This document shows, one piece after another, positions 15,896-23,732 of a stretch of DNA of 36,565 nt. Both the position numbers and the translations under genes were made by a program. The stretch covers positions 1 through 36,565 of the forward strand of contig JAAENB010001010.1 of the NCBI GenBank assembly GCA_024224995.1, given 5' to 3'. This stretch comes from a bacterium (GTDB lineage: Bacteria > Spirochaetota > UBA4802 > UBA5550). The notes beneath the pieces were generated by a model. It saw nothing but the letters and a program-made list of their open reading frames with translations. It was not told where the DNA came from and did not search any database. Every line of letters starts with the position of its first letter. The stretch's first letter is position 1.

Positions 15896-16516
15896 ATGAA
15901 AACGCTAAATATCATTGTTCTATTATTATTGGTTGTATCGTACGGAGCTTGCAGTTTCCTGGGGAACTGCGTAGTGGGTGACTGCAAGACCGGGCAGGGA
16001 ACCTACGCGTACAATAACGGCAACAAGTACGAGGGCCAATGGGACGGCTACCGGCTGAACGGGAAAGGGACATTTTATTTTAATTCCGGTGCCCTGAAAG
16101 GGAGTAAATACGTGGGCAACTGGAAAAGTAATGAGATGCACGGCTCGGGCACCTTTTATTATGCCAACGGCGATAAATACGAAGGCCAATTTCAAGAGAA
16201 CGAGCTCCATGGTACGGGTACGTTTTCTTATGCCAACGGCGACAAGTATACCGGGCAGTTTGAAGAAAACGAGATTCACGGGAAAGGGACTTTTTTCTAT
16301 GCTAACGGCGACAAGTACGTTGGCCAGTGGAGCAATAACATGATGAACGGGAAAGGGACCTTTAGCTATGCTGCCGGAAGATGGAAGGGCGGCTCCTATA
16401 CCGGGGACTGGAAAGACAGCAAAATGAACGGGAACGGTACCATGACGCTTGCTTCAGGCAAGAAGATTACCGGTGTTTGGAAGGATAATAAACAGGTTAA
16501 AAAAGATAAGAAGTAA
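15896..16516 (+). CDS. MORN-repeat lipoprotein
   Basis: A 206-residue exported protein: signal peptide MKTLNIIVLLLLVVSYGAC with the lipobox Cys at 19, then about seven MORN repeats of the form GKGTFxYANGDKYxGQW from residue 33 nearly to the end. The repeats are close in sequence, three of them with the same YANGDKY core, implying recent internal duplication. MORN arrays form extended beta-sheets that bind lipids or proteins; here it would lie in the periplasm or at the surface. The start at 15896 follows AAGGAACAGG; a longer frame from 15806 would put a basic segment before the signal peptide and is rejected. Confidence 0.87.
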   Translation: MKTLNIIVLLLLVVSYGACSFLGNCVVGDCKTGQGTYAYNNGNKYEGQWDGYRLNGKGTFYFNSGALKGSKYVGNWKSNEMHGSGTFYYANGDKYEGQFQENELHGTGTFSYANGDKYTGQFEENEIHGKGTFFYANGDKYVGQWSNNMMNGKGTFSYAAGRWKGGSYTGDWKDSKMNGNGTMTLASGKKITGVWKDNKQVKKDKK

Positions 16517-16612
16517 AGAGGTACAAGGGGGTAGGAGGGTGTCATTTTATGGGGCAAAATTTGAGGTGAAAATCCCCGCCGCCTGTAAGATCAGGAGGCA
16601 GGGTATGTTACA

Positions 16613-17296
16613 TTACTTTATTCTCATTACCCACACAACAGGCATATTAACCGGACGGGTTTCCGACTCTGTTCTTGGAGTTCCATTTACCCCGTCACTA
16701 GTGGGATCTTTCACTTGCAGATATACCCAGGGATTAGATCCATTATTAGGTGCGGTTGTAGAGACCCCTCCCGGATTATAAGGAACAAGTGCAGCAGCAC
16801 CATTTGAATATTTGATATCATGCCGGTGTCCCTGGAAACCATCATCCTGAAGCGTATTTGAAGAAGTTGTGCTGCCTCGTAAGAAAACACCTCCTTCATG
16901 ATATGATTGGGCGGCGTTATTCAGGTTTGGAGTATATTCTCCGTTTAATGGACTATCACTATCGGAAATTTGGGTTCCGTCGCATTCTACAAAGTTATCG
17001 GGAAGAGAAGGCATTCCTCCCAGGTTCTTATGCCATGCCATAATTGTTCCCACGGGAACTACGATGCTTTCAAGTGCGGCGATCTGCTGTGCCTGCGAAT
17101 TTACCACATCAACAATGCTGCCGTCTGCCATGCCCGATTGAGACGCGTTCAAAGACGCAATCTGTGCTTCAAGTGTCTCTATTTTGGAATACATTTCAGA
17201 AAAACTAAAATCTTCCGATTCGGAACTACTTGAACTCTGAAGACCGGCTTCACATCCTGTAATTGCAAGAACGGTGAATAAGGAAACTACGGCCAT
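16613..17296 (-). CDS. Lipoprotein with phage-tail collar domain; start region frameshifted
   Basis: A Ser-rich linker and a short coiled coil (SEMYSKIETLEAQIASLNAS) lead to a tail-collar domain: VPVGTIMAWHKNLGG, FVECDGTQISD, FLRG, DGFQGHRHDI, and the end RPVNMPVVWVMRIK. This is the pattern of collar proteins and microcystin-dependent-type proteins, but with a lipobox (AITGC, Cys15), so it is probably an envelope protein and not a phage part. The frame's first ATG (17296) has no ribosome site. Upstream, GGAG and an ATG at 17319 give Met-Lys-Lys and then run out of frame at a six-A tract. One more A would yield a complete signal peptide beginning MKKILQISMAVVS. Confidence 0.75.
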   Translation of the reverse strand: MAVVSLFTVLAITGCEAGLQSSSSSESEDFSFSEMYSKIETLEAQIASLNASQSGMADGSIVDVVNSQAQQIAALESIVVPVGTIMAWHKNLGGMPSLPDNFVECDGTQISDSDSPLNGEYTPNLNNAAQSYHEGGVFLRGSTTSSNTLQDDGFQGHRHDIKYSNGAAALVPYNPGGVSTTAPNNGSNPWVYLQVKDPTSDGVNGTPRTESETRPVNMPVVWVMRIK

Positions 17297-17406
17297 ACTT
17301 ATCTGTAATATTTTTTCATAACTTCTCCTGAATGTTAGTTATTATTTTATTTGTTGGATTGTTATGGATAAGATACAAAAAATTTACAGATTCGTCAGCA
17401 TTTATG

Positions 17407-17510
17407 GAATGAACGCTACCTGTAGAGCAACGAACAACAACACTTTTATACCACCTTTCCAAAAAAAACATTAGTTGCTGCTTTGTACAACAAATATATT
17501 AAAAAACTGT
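17407..17510 (-). pseudogene. Remnant: 3' end of a duplicated methyltransferase gene
   Basis: On the minus strand this stretch encodes QFFNIFVVQSSN and a stop, matching QSFNIFVVQKDS at the end of the methyltransferase at 17740-18384. After both stops comes the same 19-base segment, whose plus-strand form GAATGAACGCTACCTGTAG lies at 17407-17425 and 17703-17721. So the gene end and its downstream flank exist twice, about 296 bases apart. The rest of the second copy is missing and replaced by hairpin sequences. Confidence 0.65.
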
Positions 17511-17540
17511 TTCTTTCGAATCGGCCAGGGCCTTTTTCTT

Positions 17541-17676
17541 CATAACGTGGGGCTGGAAGCCCCACGCTATGAGAAATACCAATCTCCCTGGTGAAATAAT
17601 TTATAAACAGAGCCTGTTCCCGGAAGATATTATCCGGAGTTTTGCTCTGCTGCCCTATAGGGTTAAAACCCCGGGC
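17541..17676. repeat. Two REP-like hairpins between the gene-end duplicates
   Basis: The hairpin at 17541-17571 has arms CATAACGTGGGGC and GCCCCACGCTATG (12 of 13 pairs) around TGGAA. A second, at 17652-17676, pairs GCCC with GGGC and, inside, GGGTT with AACCC. Neither has a T-tail. They resemble intergenic REP or MITE-like hairpins. The surrounding 17297-17739 gap holds no complete gene. Confidence 0.6.
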
Positions 17677-17739
17677 TGATATGATTGTGCAGCGTTATTC
17701 AAGAATGAACGCTACCTGTAGGGAAACAAACAACTGACA

Positions 17740-18384
17740 TCAACTGTCTTTTTGCACAACAAATATATTAAACGACTGCTGCTTCAGCATATCATATCTT
17801 TTAAGAACCCCGTACCCGGCTTTTTTCATTTCATCAATAATCATGCTTTCTTTTAAATAGTGCCCATGCAGTTTTCTGAAAGCCCCGAGTTTTACCGGGT
17901 CATAGTCAATAATAACCACCCTGCCCCCGGGTTTAAGAACAGACTTCAGCCGGGAAAAATAAGCAGCCCGGTCTCCAATATCATGATAGGTATTCCTGAT
18001 AAAAACCATATCAACGCTGCCGTCTTTGAGCCCTGATTCCTCAAAAGTCCCCTTAACAGTTGTAACATTGTTAATGCCCCTGGCTGTACAATATTTTTTA
18101 ATATAGACAAGACTTTCACTACTGATATCAATCGCATATACTCTCCCTTTCTCCCCCACAGCCTTCGCCAGTTTAACCGCGAAATAACCGCCCCCCGCGC
18201 CAAGATCGGCAACAGCCTCTCCCCCGGTTAACTCCAGAAAAGGCACTACATCCTTCGATTCCTTATCTTCACTTATAGCAGACTCATTAAAACTCTCCGG
18301 AGCCGAAGCACAAAGACAGCTAAAAAAAGTCACACACACCATCATCACCGCGTATACCCAATATCTTTTTTGTAATAAATTCAT
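17740..18384 (-). CDS. Class I SAM-dependent methyltransferase with a lipoprotein signal
   Basis: A 214-residue Rossmann-type methyltransferase. Seen: motif I VADLGAGGGYFAVKLA at about 58-73, the acidic end of strand 2 in VYAIDIS, motif II-like SVDMVFIRNTYHDI and motif III LKPGGRVVIIDYDP. Ahead of it is a signal-like hydrophobic N-terminus with FFSCLC (Cys23 and Cys25), which looks like a lipobox. Export of a SAM enzyme is odd because SAM is cytoplasmic; the segment might instead be a membrane anchor facing inward. The start follows AAGGAG. A likely promoter, TTGATT with TATATT, lies at 18403-18430, next to a long inverted repeat. Confidence 0.8.
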   Translation of the reverse strand: MNLLQKRYWVYAVMMVCVTFFSCLCASAPESFNESAISEDKESKDVVPFLELTGGEAVADLGAGGGYFAVKLAKAVGEKGRVYAIDISSESLVYIKKYCTARGINNVTTVKGTFEESGLKDGSVDMVFIRNTYHDIGDRAAYFSRLKSVLKPGGRVVIIDYDPVKLGAFRKLHGHYLKESMIIDEMKKAGYGVLKRYDMLKQQSFNIFVVQKDS

Positions 18385-18438
18385 TGTTTTTCTCCTTATA
18401 ACAATATATTCTCGATAAAAAAATAATCAACCACTATT

Positions 18439-18538
18439 CGTGAACCGCTGGCCCCTGGGCGAGGGCCTCCTCTTCAAGAGGGTGAAACAAGAATATTTTT
18501 ACCCTCTTGAAGAGGAGGCCCTCGGCCAGCGGTTCACG
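18439..18538. repeat. 38-bp perfect inverted repeat with a 7-base bulge
   Basis: The left arm 18439-18483 and right arm 18501-18538 are exact complements over 38 positions, apart from a 7-base insertion CCTGGGC in the left arm. The loop of 17 bases (18484-18500) is AT-rich. The arms begin CGTGAACCGCTGGCC. It lies between the PAP2 gene and the methyltransferase, both on the minus strand. It lacks the conserved loop of the 1113 and 11401 elements. Confidence 0.85.
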
Positions 18539-18574
18539 GGTGTAATAACGCAATTATTCGGTTTCAACGCCCGG

Positions 18575-19399
18575 TTAAAACGAAAACGCAACAGCAACTC
18601 CGGAATACCAGGGCGACAGCATGGGTGCAAGAGATACGGTTTCGGTTTGGAAACGGCTGCTGAAATTTTTGCCCACAGTGGAGCCAATGGCAAACCCCAT
18701 GAGTGTGCCGGAAAAGGCATCGGAAAACCAGTGCATGGTATTGCCTTCATGGGCGATGACGCCAAAGAACATATACCCAACATAGAGACCGCTTAAAATT
18801 TTTATAACCCAGCTGTCGTGATATACATAGGCCAGGCTTACGAGTGCGGCTGTATTAACTGTGGTGTGACCGGAAGGCCATCCCCAGTGGATGCCGCCGC
18901 GCATAAAACCGAACCGGAAATTACGGCTGTCCTGTTTAACCTGATGACCGGAGTAATCGGGAGGACCGGGCCGACCGGTTATGGTCTTAAGCAGGGTGTT
19001 ATAGACAACGGAAATGAGCATTGACTGAATAACAGCACAAGCGGCAGTATATATTTTTGACTCGTCCCCCAAATAGCCCCACAGAAATAAGCCGCCCCCC
19101 AGGATCACCGGAAAGGTATAACCCAGGTATGCCGCGGGCGCGGAAAAAGTTTCAAAGGTATCGTTTTGGGCAAAATAATTATGAACCCGGTAATCAACAC
19201 CTGAGTATACAAACCCGGCAGTAGAAGCTATTCCAACCGTATGAAAAATGATATTTACCCCGGTAAAACTGTCCAGAGTATTCTGCCCGATATTACTAAA
19301 AGGATGTACGGAATTAGAAACAGCTGTCTCCTCTGCAAAAAGAAACCCCTGTCCCGTAAACATGACAAACGCTATTATGCTGATATAAAGATACTTCAT
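18575..19399 (-). CDS. PAP2-superfamily membrane phosphatase
   Basis: A 274-residue protein with a signal-like N-terminus and several membrane helices. It has the three acid-phosphatase motifs: KTITGRP at 138-144, WPSGHT at 174-179 and HEGNTMHWFSD at 217-227, the last with catalytic His223 and Asp227. Members act on lipid phosphates such as undecaprenyl pyrophosphate, lipid A or phosphatidylglycerol phosphate. The start at 19399 is chosen because GGGAGGACTC precedes it; an ATG ten codons upstream lacks a site. A 30-bp palindrome spans its transcription start, so a repressor encoded elsewhere probably controls it. Confidence 0.88.
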   Translation of the reverse strand: MKYLYISIIAFVMFTGQGFLFAEETAVSNSVHPFSNIGQNTLDSFTGVNIIFHTVGIASTAGFVYSGVDYRVHNYFAQNDTFETFSAPAAYLGYTFPVILGGGLFLWGYLGDESKIYTAACAVIQSMLISVVYNTLLKTITGRPGPPDYSGHQVKQDSRNFRFGFMRGGIHWGWPSGHTTVNTAALVSLAYVYHDSWVIKILSGLYVGYMFFGVIAHEGNTMHWFSDAFSGTLMGFAIGSTVGKNFSSRFQTETVSLAPMLSPWYSGVAVAFSF

Positions 19400-19416
19400 G
19401 AGTCCTCCCAACCATT

Positions 19417-19476
19417 TATATATAACCAAACGTTTGGTTATATATATAATATATGATAAAATACTAAAAACGTCAA
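19417..19476 (-). promoter_or_regulatory. PAP2 promoter with 30-bp palindromic operator
   Basis: On the minus strand TTGACG (19476-19471), a 17-base spacer and TATATT (19453-19448) place +1 near 19441. The palindrome at 19417-19446 is perfect over 30 bases, with core AACCAAACGTTTGGTT (19424-19439) just downstream of +1. Such cores are typical of TetR-family operators. It is unlike the CTAGAA operator of the TetR gene at 6202-6807. Confidence 0.75.
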
Positions 19477-19625
19477 GTTTTCACTCTATTTTTTATTGAT
19501 TTTTACTGTTTTTTTGATAAAAACCGAAAAACCGGGACAGATCTGTCCCCACTCTTTTTTTATAAATTCATTTACAAAATAAGGTGATAGAAAAATTAAT
19601 GTAATACTTATTTATTATTTTGATT

Positions 19626-20996
19626 ATGATTAGTATTAAGGAAGAAACAAAACCCGTTATGGAAAGCTTTTTCGTCACTGTAGGAACCCTGGTCTTTTCC
19701 CTTTTGTTGATCTATGCCGGAATACGACACTCTATTAAAGCGCATAAGAAAAAAAGGCGTAAAAACACTCTTAAGATCGGGATTATGAGAAACAAGGACG
19801 GTCTTAAAAGAATCTATAAAGTGATGAACCAATCTCTCAAGAAACAGGTTTTCTTCACCGGTAAAACATTCAATCGTTCCTATAATAAAATTTACGGTAA
19901 CTTTAATGGCACCGGCATTGAATTGGAACGAATAAAAGAAAACGATTTCGATGATATCAGGATTACCGTAAGTTACGAAACTCCCGGCGAAGGTTTGCTG
20001 CGTATCACCAGGGACAGGGCATGGGCCCTTGAGAAAATAATTCGGAATTTAGAAGACTACGCAACCGGCGATAGGGATTTTGATTCCCTGTTCCTTGTTC
20101 ACTCCACGAACGATTCGCTTGTTCACCTGCTCAATTCAAAGATCCGGAGCAACATCACAAACCTGTCTACCCTGATATCAAACTATAAGAATTTTGAGAT
20201 TACGGAAAAACAAATAATCCTGGAAGCTTCATATGTATCTCTTTCGGATCAACACAAACTTGAGTCCCTGCTGGAATCGGTTTTTTCTATTTCCGGGGAG
20301 TTAAGCCTGGATCACCAAAAAAATCTCATTGGTTCTTATGACTCCGAAACAATCCCGGCTATTCGAAAAAATATTATCACCATCCTGGCTCACCGCTTCC
20401 CCGGTGATGAAGAAACCACCGCTTTACTTGCCCGCGCGCTCAACGATGTTGACCGGGAAATTCAAATTGAAGCGGCTCTGCATCTTAAAGAAAAAGGAAT
20501 GCGGCACCTGGGCTCCATGCTGCAATGGGCCGACGATATTTCTGACAGGGACCTGCTTTCTATTATTACGATTTTAAGGAAGAACCATCACCAGGTTGAG
20601 GCTTCTTACTTAATCAATATTTACACCAAAACATCCAACGCTGCCGTTAAAATGGAAATTCTTAACTTTTTCAAGATCCTGCGCGATCCGCTAATTCCCG
20701 GGTTTTTAACGGATCTTCTTGAAGGAAGTACCCGGGATACCAGGTTTCAGCTCATTGAAACGCTTGGCGAATGCGGCACTGTTGACTCCGTTGAAAAACT
20801 CTATTGTATTGGTAAAGAAACAGTAAATCCTTTTACAAAAAATGCCGTACAAAAGTCCATTTTTAAAATTCAATCACGCGCAGGCACCGTGGATAAAGGC
20901 TGGCTTTCAATTAACAAGTCTTCAAAAAAGGAAGGCTCACTGAGTATTTCGGACCAGGCAGAAGCCGGTGCGCTAAGTCTTAAGGGGAAATTATAA
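19626..20996 (+). CDS. HEAT-type repeat protein, tandem paralogue 1
   Basis: About 456 residues: an N-terminal membrane helix (around 16-33) followed by a basic stretch KKKRRK, a mixed alpha/beta region with the marker DRDFDSLF, then HEAT-like helical repeats (SETIPAIRKNIITILAHRFP, EIQIEAALHLKEKGM, DTRFQLIETLGECG) and the tail DKGWLSINKSSKKEGSLS. The function is unknown; the layout suggests a membrane-tethered scaffold. It is the first of three paralogues; its stop overlaps the next ATG (TAATG), so translation is coupled. The start is uncertain: ATGs at 19626 and 19659 are both possible and neither has a well-spaced ribosome site. Confidence 0.72.
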   Translation: MISIKEETKPVMESFFVTVGTLVFSLLLIYAGIRHSIKAHKKKRRKNTLKIGIMRNKDGLKRIYKVMNQSLKKQVFFTGKTFNRSYNKIYGNFNGTGIELERIKENDFDDIRITVSYETPGEGLLRITRDRAWALEKIIRNLEDYATGDRDFDSLFLVHSTNDSLVHLLNSKIRSNITNLSTLISNYKNFEITEKQIILEASYVSLSDQHKLESLLESVFSISGELSLDHQKNLIGSYDSETIPAIRKNIITILAHRFPGDEETTALLARALNDVDREIQIEAALHLKEKGMRHLGSMLQWADDISDRDLLSIITILRKNHHQVEASYLINIYTKTSNAAVKMEILNFFKILRDPLIPGFLTDLLEGSTRDTRFQLIETLGECGTVDSVEKLYCIGKETVNPFTKNAVQKSIFKIQSRAGTVDKGWLSINKSSKKEGSLSISDQAEAGALSLKGKL

Positions 20997-22276
20997 TGCT
21001 ATTTAAAAAGAAGAAGAAAAAAGAAAACCGGGAATCAGCAACATTCAGCGATATCCGGGGCAGGATTGAAGAGTATATACAAAAGAAATCCCCCTTTCCC
21101 GGGGTCCGGTTCATTAGCCGGTCCAATAAAATTTATGATCCCGGTAATGATGTTGTTATTTCCATAAAGAGAGACCGGGGTGACGTACTCGATGAGCTGC
21201 AATTTAATATCTCCTTTAAAATACTCAATATTGGGTCTCTTCACCTCTTAAAAAAGTTCGATGTTCGATCTTCGAAGTTCAAGGCTCTTTGCCCGGAATC
21301 GATTATCGAAGAAGAGTTCGAACCCGGTTTTACCGAGGCCCATACCGGGGATCTTGACTTTGATTCCCAATTTTCAACCCGGTCTTCAAATGATCACCTG
21401 CTTCCCCTGGTAAACTGCAGCATCCGGAACAATATTCTTACCCTGCTTGATTCTATTCCCGGCTGTTCCCGGTTTGAGATGACTGAAAGCGATTTTATTT
21501 TCCATGCTCCCATGGAATCCCTTTCCCGCGAAGAGACCCTTGAAACTGTTCTTGGTCTGCTCCTTTCAATATGCCGGGAACTTACGGAAAAAGATGAGCC
21601 TCAAAAAAGACTCATCAAGTCTTTTGAAATGGAAACCATTCCGGGAATCCGTAAAAATATAATTTCGACCCTGGCTGTCCGCTTTCCCCGGGATGCCTTC
21701 ATTAATGATTTTCTTGAAAACGCGCTCAAGGATAATGAACCGGGTATTCAAATTGAAGCTGCCGGGCATCTTGAAGAAAAAGGGATGGAGCACCTTGCTT
21801 CCATGATCCAGTTTCCTTTTAATCTCTCGGACAGGATTATCATTTCTATTATCACTATCCTGAGAGATAATTCCTATCCTATTAGTGCGGTAATTTTACA
21901 AAACCTGTATATTCAATCGACAAATTCCACGATTAAGCTGGAAATTCTGGACACCATCAGGGTTCTGAATATCCCGGAAATCCCGGAATTTTTAATTGAG
22001 CAGCTTAAAGAAAAGGATCTGAGTATCCGGTTTCAACTTATTGAAACGCTTGGTGAATGCGGTTCTGTTGATGACATTGATAAACTGCTGCGGGTTAGTA
22101 AAAAAACCCTTAATCCCCTTGTTAAAAACGCGGTGAAAAAAGCCATTTTTCAAATCAAATCCCGTTCCGGTTCCGGTGAAAAAGGCTGGCTTTCGGGAAA
22201 TGAGCCTTCGGAGAAAGAGGGAGGACTTAGTTTGGCAGACGACATGGTAGAGGGAGCGCTGAGTATTGATGAATAA
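20996..22276 (+). CDS. HEAT-type repeat protein, tandem paralogue 2 (no membrane helix)
   Basis: A 426-residue paralogue of its neighbours but soluble: it begins MLFKKKKKKENRES and has no membrane helix. Shared parts: the DLDFDSQF marker followed by SSNDHLLPLVN, HEAT-like repeats (METIPGIRKNIISTLAVRFP, GIQIEAAGHLEEKGMEHLAS, SIRFQLIETLGECGSV), and the tail EKGWLSGNEPSEKEGGLS, which ends in ADDMVEGALSIDE. It starts one base inside the previous stop codon. The tail is almost identical at DNA level to that of paralogue 3, implying recent duplication or gene conversion. The function is unknown; a protein-protein adaptor is the best guess. Confidence 0.72.
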   Translation: MLFKKKKKKENRESATFSDIRGRIEEYIQKKSPFPGVRFISRSNKIYDPGNDVVISIKRDRGDVLDELQFNISFKILNIGSLHLLKKFDVRSSKFKALCPESIIEEEFEPGFTEAHTGDLDFDSQFSTRSSNDHLLPLVNCSIRNNILTLLDSIPGCSRFEMTESDFIFHAPMESLSREETLETVLGLLLSICRELTEKDEPQKRLIKSFEMETIPGIRKNIISTLAVRFPRDAFINDFLENALKDNEPGIQIEAAGHLEEKGMEHLASMIQFPFNLSDRIIISIITILRDNSYPISAVILQNLYIQSTNSTIKLEILDTIRVLNIPEIPEFLIEQLKEKDLSIRFQLIETLGECGSVDDIDKLLRVSKKTLNPLVKNAVKKAIFQIKSRSGSGEKGWLSGNEPSEKEGGLSLADDMVEGALSIDE

Positions 22277-22281
22277 AATCC

Positions 22282-22310
22282 TTGCATCATTCCCGCGCTT
22301 TTGATACTGT
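22282..22310 (+). promoter_or_regulatory. Possible promoter of HEAT paralogue 3
   Basis: TTGCAT at 22282-22287, a 17-base spacer and TACTGT at 22305-22310 in the 52-base gap. The predicted leader is only about 12 bases, just enough to hold GAGGGG. Confidence 0.35.
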
Positions 22311-22328
22311 GATAGATTGAGGGGTATT

Positions 22329-23666
22329 ATGACAGCTGCATCTATTATTTTTTTGTTTTTTGTTTGTTTATTAATAATTATACTGATTTACCAGGGATCT
22401 GCCGCTCTATTACTCCCCCAAAAAGGTAATAAACTTAAAACTTTTCAAGAGTCTTTAGAATTCACCAATATCCTCACCAGGATTAAACATTATACGCAAA
22501 AAGAGTCCCCATTTCCCGGGATACATTTCAAAAGTAAAACCAACAGTGTGTATGATTCCGTCAATAATGTTGATATTTCCATAAGCCGGGTCCACAATGA
22601 ACAAATTGACGACATTTTGTTTAACGCTTCATACAAGATGTATGATATGGATTCCCTCCATATCTCCCGGGAAACCGTATCGACCAAAATGAAAAAAGTC
22701 TTTGGCGAAAATGATGCCCTTACGGAAGACAAAGACTTTGATTCGCAATTATTAATCAGCACAGAGGAGGAAGACCTGCTTCCCCTGTTAAACAAGACTA
22801 TCCGCAAGGATATTCTTTCCCTGTTGGAGTCCATACCCGGGTGCAGCTTCTTTGAAATTACCAGCGGCCATTTTCAGTATCATGCTCCTTTGAAGTCCCT
22901 TGCTCTCCGGGGCAATACCAAAACCGCTACCCAGCTTATTATTTCAATATGCCGGGAACTTGCCGTAAAAGACCATCTCCAAAAAAGACTTATTGATTCT
23001 TTTAAATCCGAAACAATCCCGGCCATTCGTAAAAAGATCATACAGACACTCTATTCCCGCTTTCCCCTTGACAGCGAAACAAGCGATTTCCTTGAAAGTG
23101 TTCTTTCGGAAAAAGATAAATCCATTCAAATACTTGCCGCAAAATACCTGGGTAAGAAAGGGCTGGATCACCTTGCCGCGATGCTGGGATCCTCCTCCCA
23201 TTGTACTGACGATGAAATAATTTCCATTCTCATCCCCCTGAGAGAAAATATATATCCTGTGGATGCCGCTGTTTTACAAAACGTTTTTACCCAATCCTCC
23301 AGGACTATGATTAAACATAAAGCTCTGGATTTGATGAGAGCACTCTATTCACCGGTTTTCAATCCGTTTCTAAAGGAACAGCTTCAGGAAAACAACCCGG
23401 AATTCCGGCTTCTTATTATAAAAATGCTTAGTGACCTCGGTTCACTCAATGACGTTGAGCTCCTGTTCCGGTTTGGTAAATCGGTCAATAATCCTCATGT
23501 TAATGAAGCCGTTAGAAGAGCTATTCTCCAAATCCAGGTCCGCAACAATACCGGGGAGAAAGGCTGGCTTTCGGTAAATGAGCCTTCGGAAAAAGAGGGA
23601 GGGCTGAGTATGGCGGACCCTGATATTGAAGGTGGGTTGAGTGTGGTTGATGACTCGTCGGAATAA
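22329..23666 (+). CDS. HEAT-type repeat protein, tandem paralogue 3
   Basis: About 445 residues. The N-terminal membrane helix (ASIIFLFFVCLLIIILIY) is followed by the same marker as in its neighbours (DKDFDSQLL, then LLPLLNKTIR), HEAT-like repeats (SETIPAIRKKIIQTLYSRFP, KSIQILAAKYLGKKGLDHLA) and the tail EKGWLSVNEPSEKEGGLS, ending in ADPDIEGGLSVVDDSSE. GAGGGG six bases before the ATG at 22329 sets the start; a TTG frame from 22317 is not needed. It is more diverged than paralogue 2 in the middle but almost the same in the tail. A promoter and a broken AAA gene follow. Confidence 0.72.
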   Translation: MTAASIIFLFFVCLLIIILIYQGSAALLLPQKGNKLKTFQESLEFTNILTRIKHYTQKESPFPGIHFKSKTNSVYDSVNNVDISISRVHNEQIDDILFNASYKMYDMDSLHISRETVSTKMKKVFGENDALTEDKDFDSQLLISTEEEDLLPLLNKTIRKDILSLLESIPGCSFFEITSGHFQYHAPLKSLALRGNTKTATQLIISICRELAVKDHLQKRLIDSFKSETIPAIRKKIIQTLYSRFPLDSETSDFLESVLSEKDKSIQILAAKYLGKKGLDHLAAMLGSSSHCTDDEIISILIPLRENIYPVDAAVLQNVFTQSSRTMIKHKALDLMRALYSPVFNPFLKEQLQENNPEFRLLIIKMLSDLGSLNDVELLFRFGKSVNNPHVNEAVRRAILQIQVRNNTGEKGWLSVNEPSEKEGGLSMADPDIEGGLSVVDDSSE

Positions 23667-23732
23667 ACTCTTGACAACAGGATAGACTTCTTATAAAAAA
23701 TTCCCATACTTGAAAACAGGACAGGCTCAATA

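Noticed and set aside
16613..17296. Prophage remnant based on the tail-collar domain
   Set aside because: The protein has a lipobox and no phage genes, integrase or attachment sites lie nearby.
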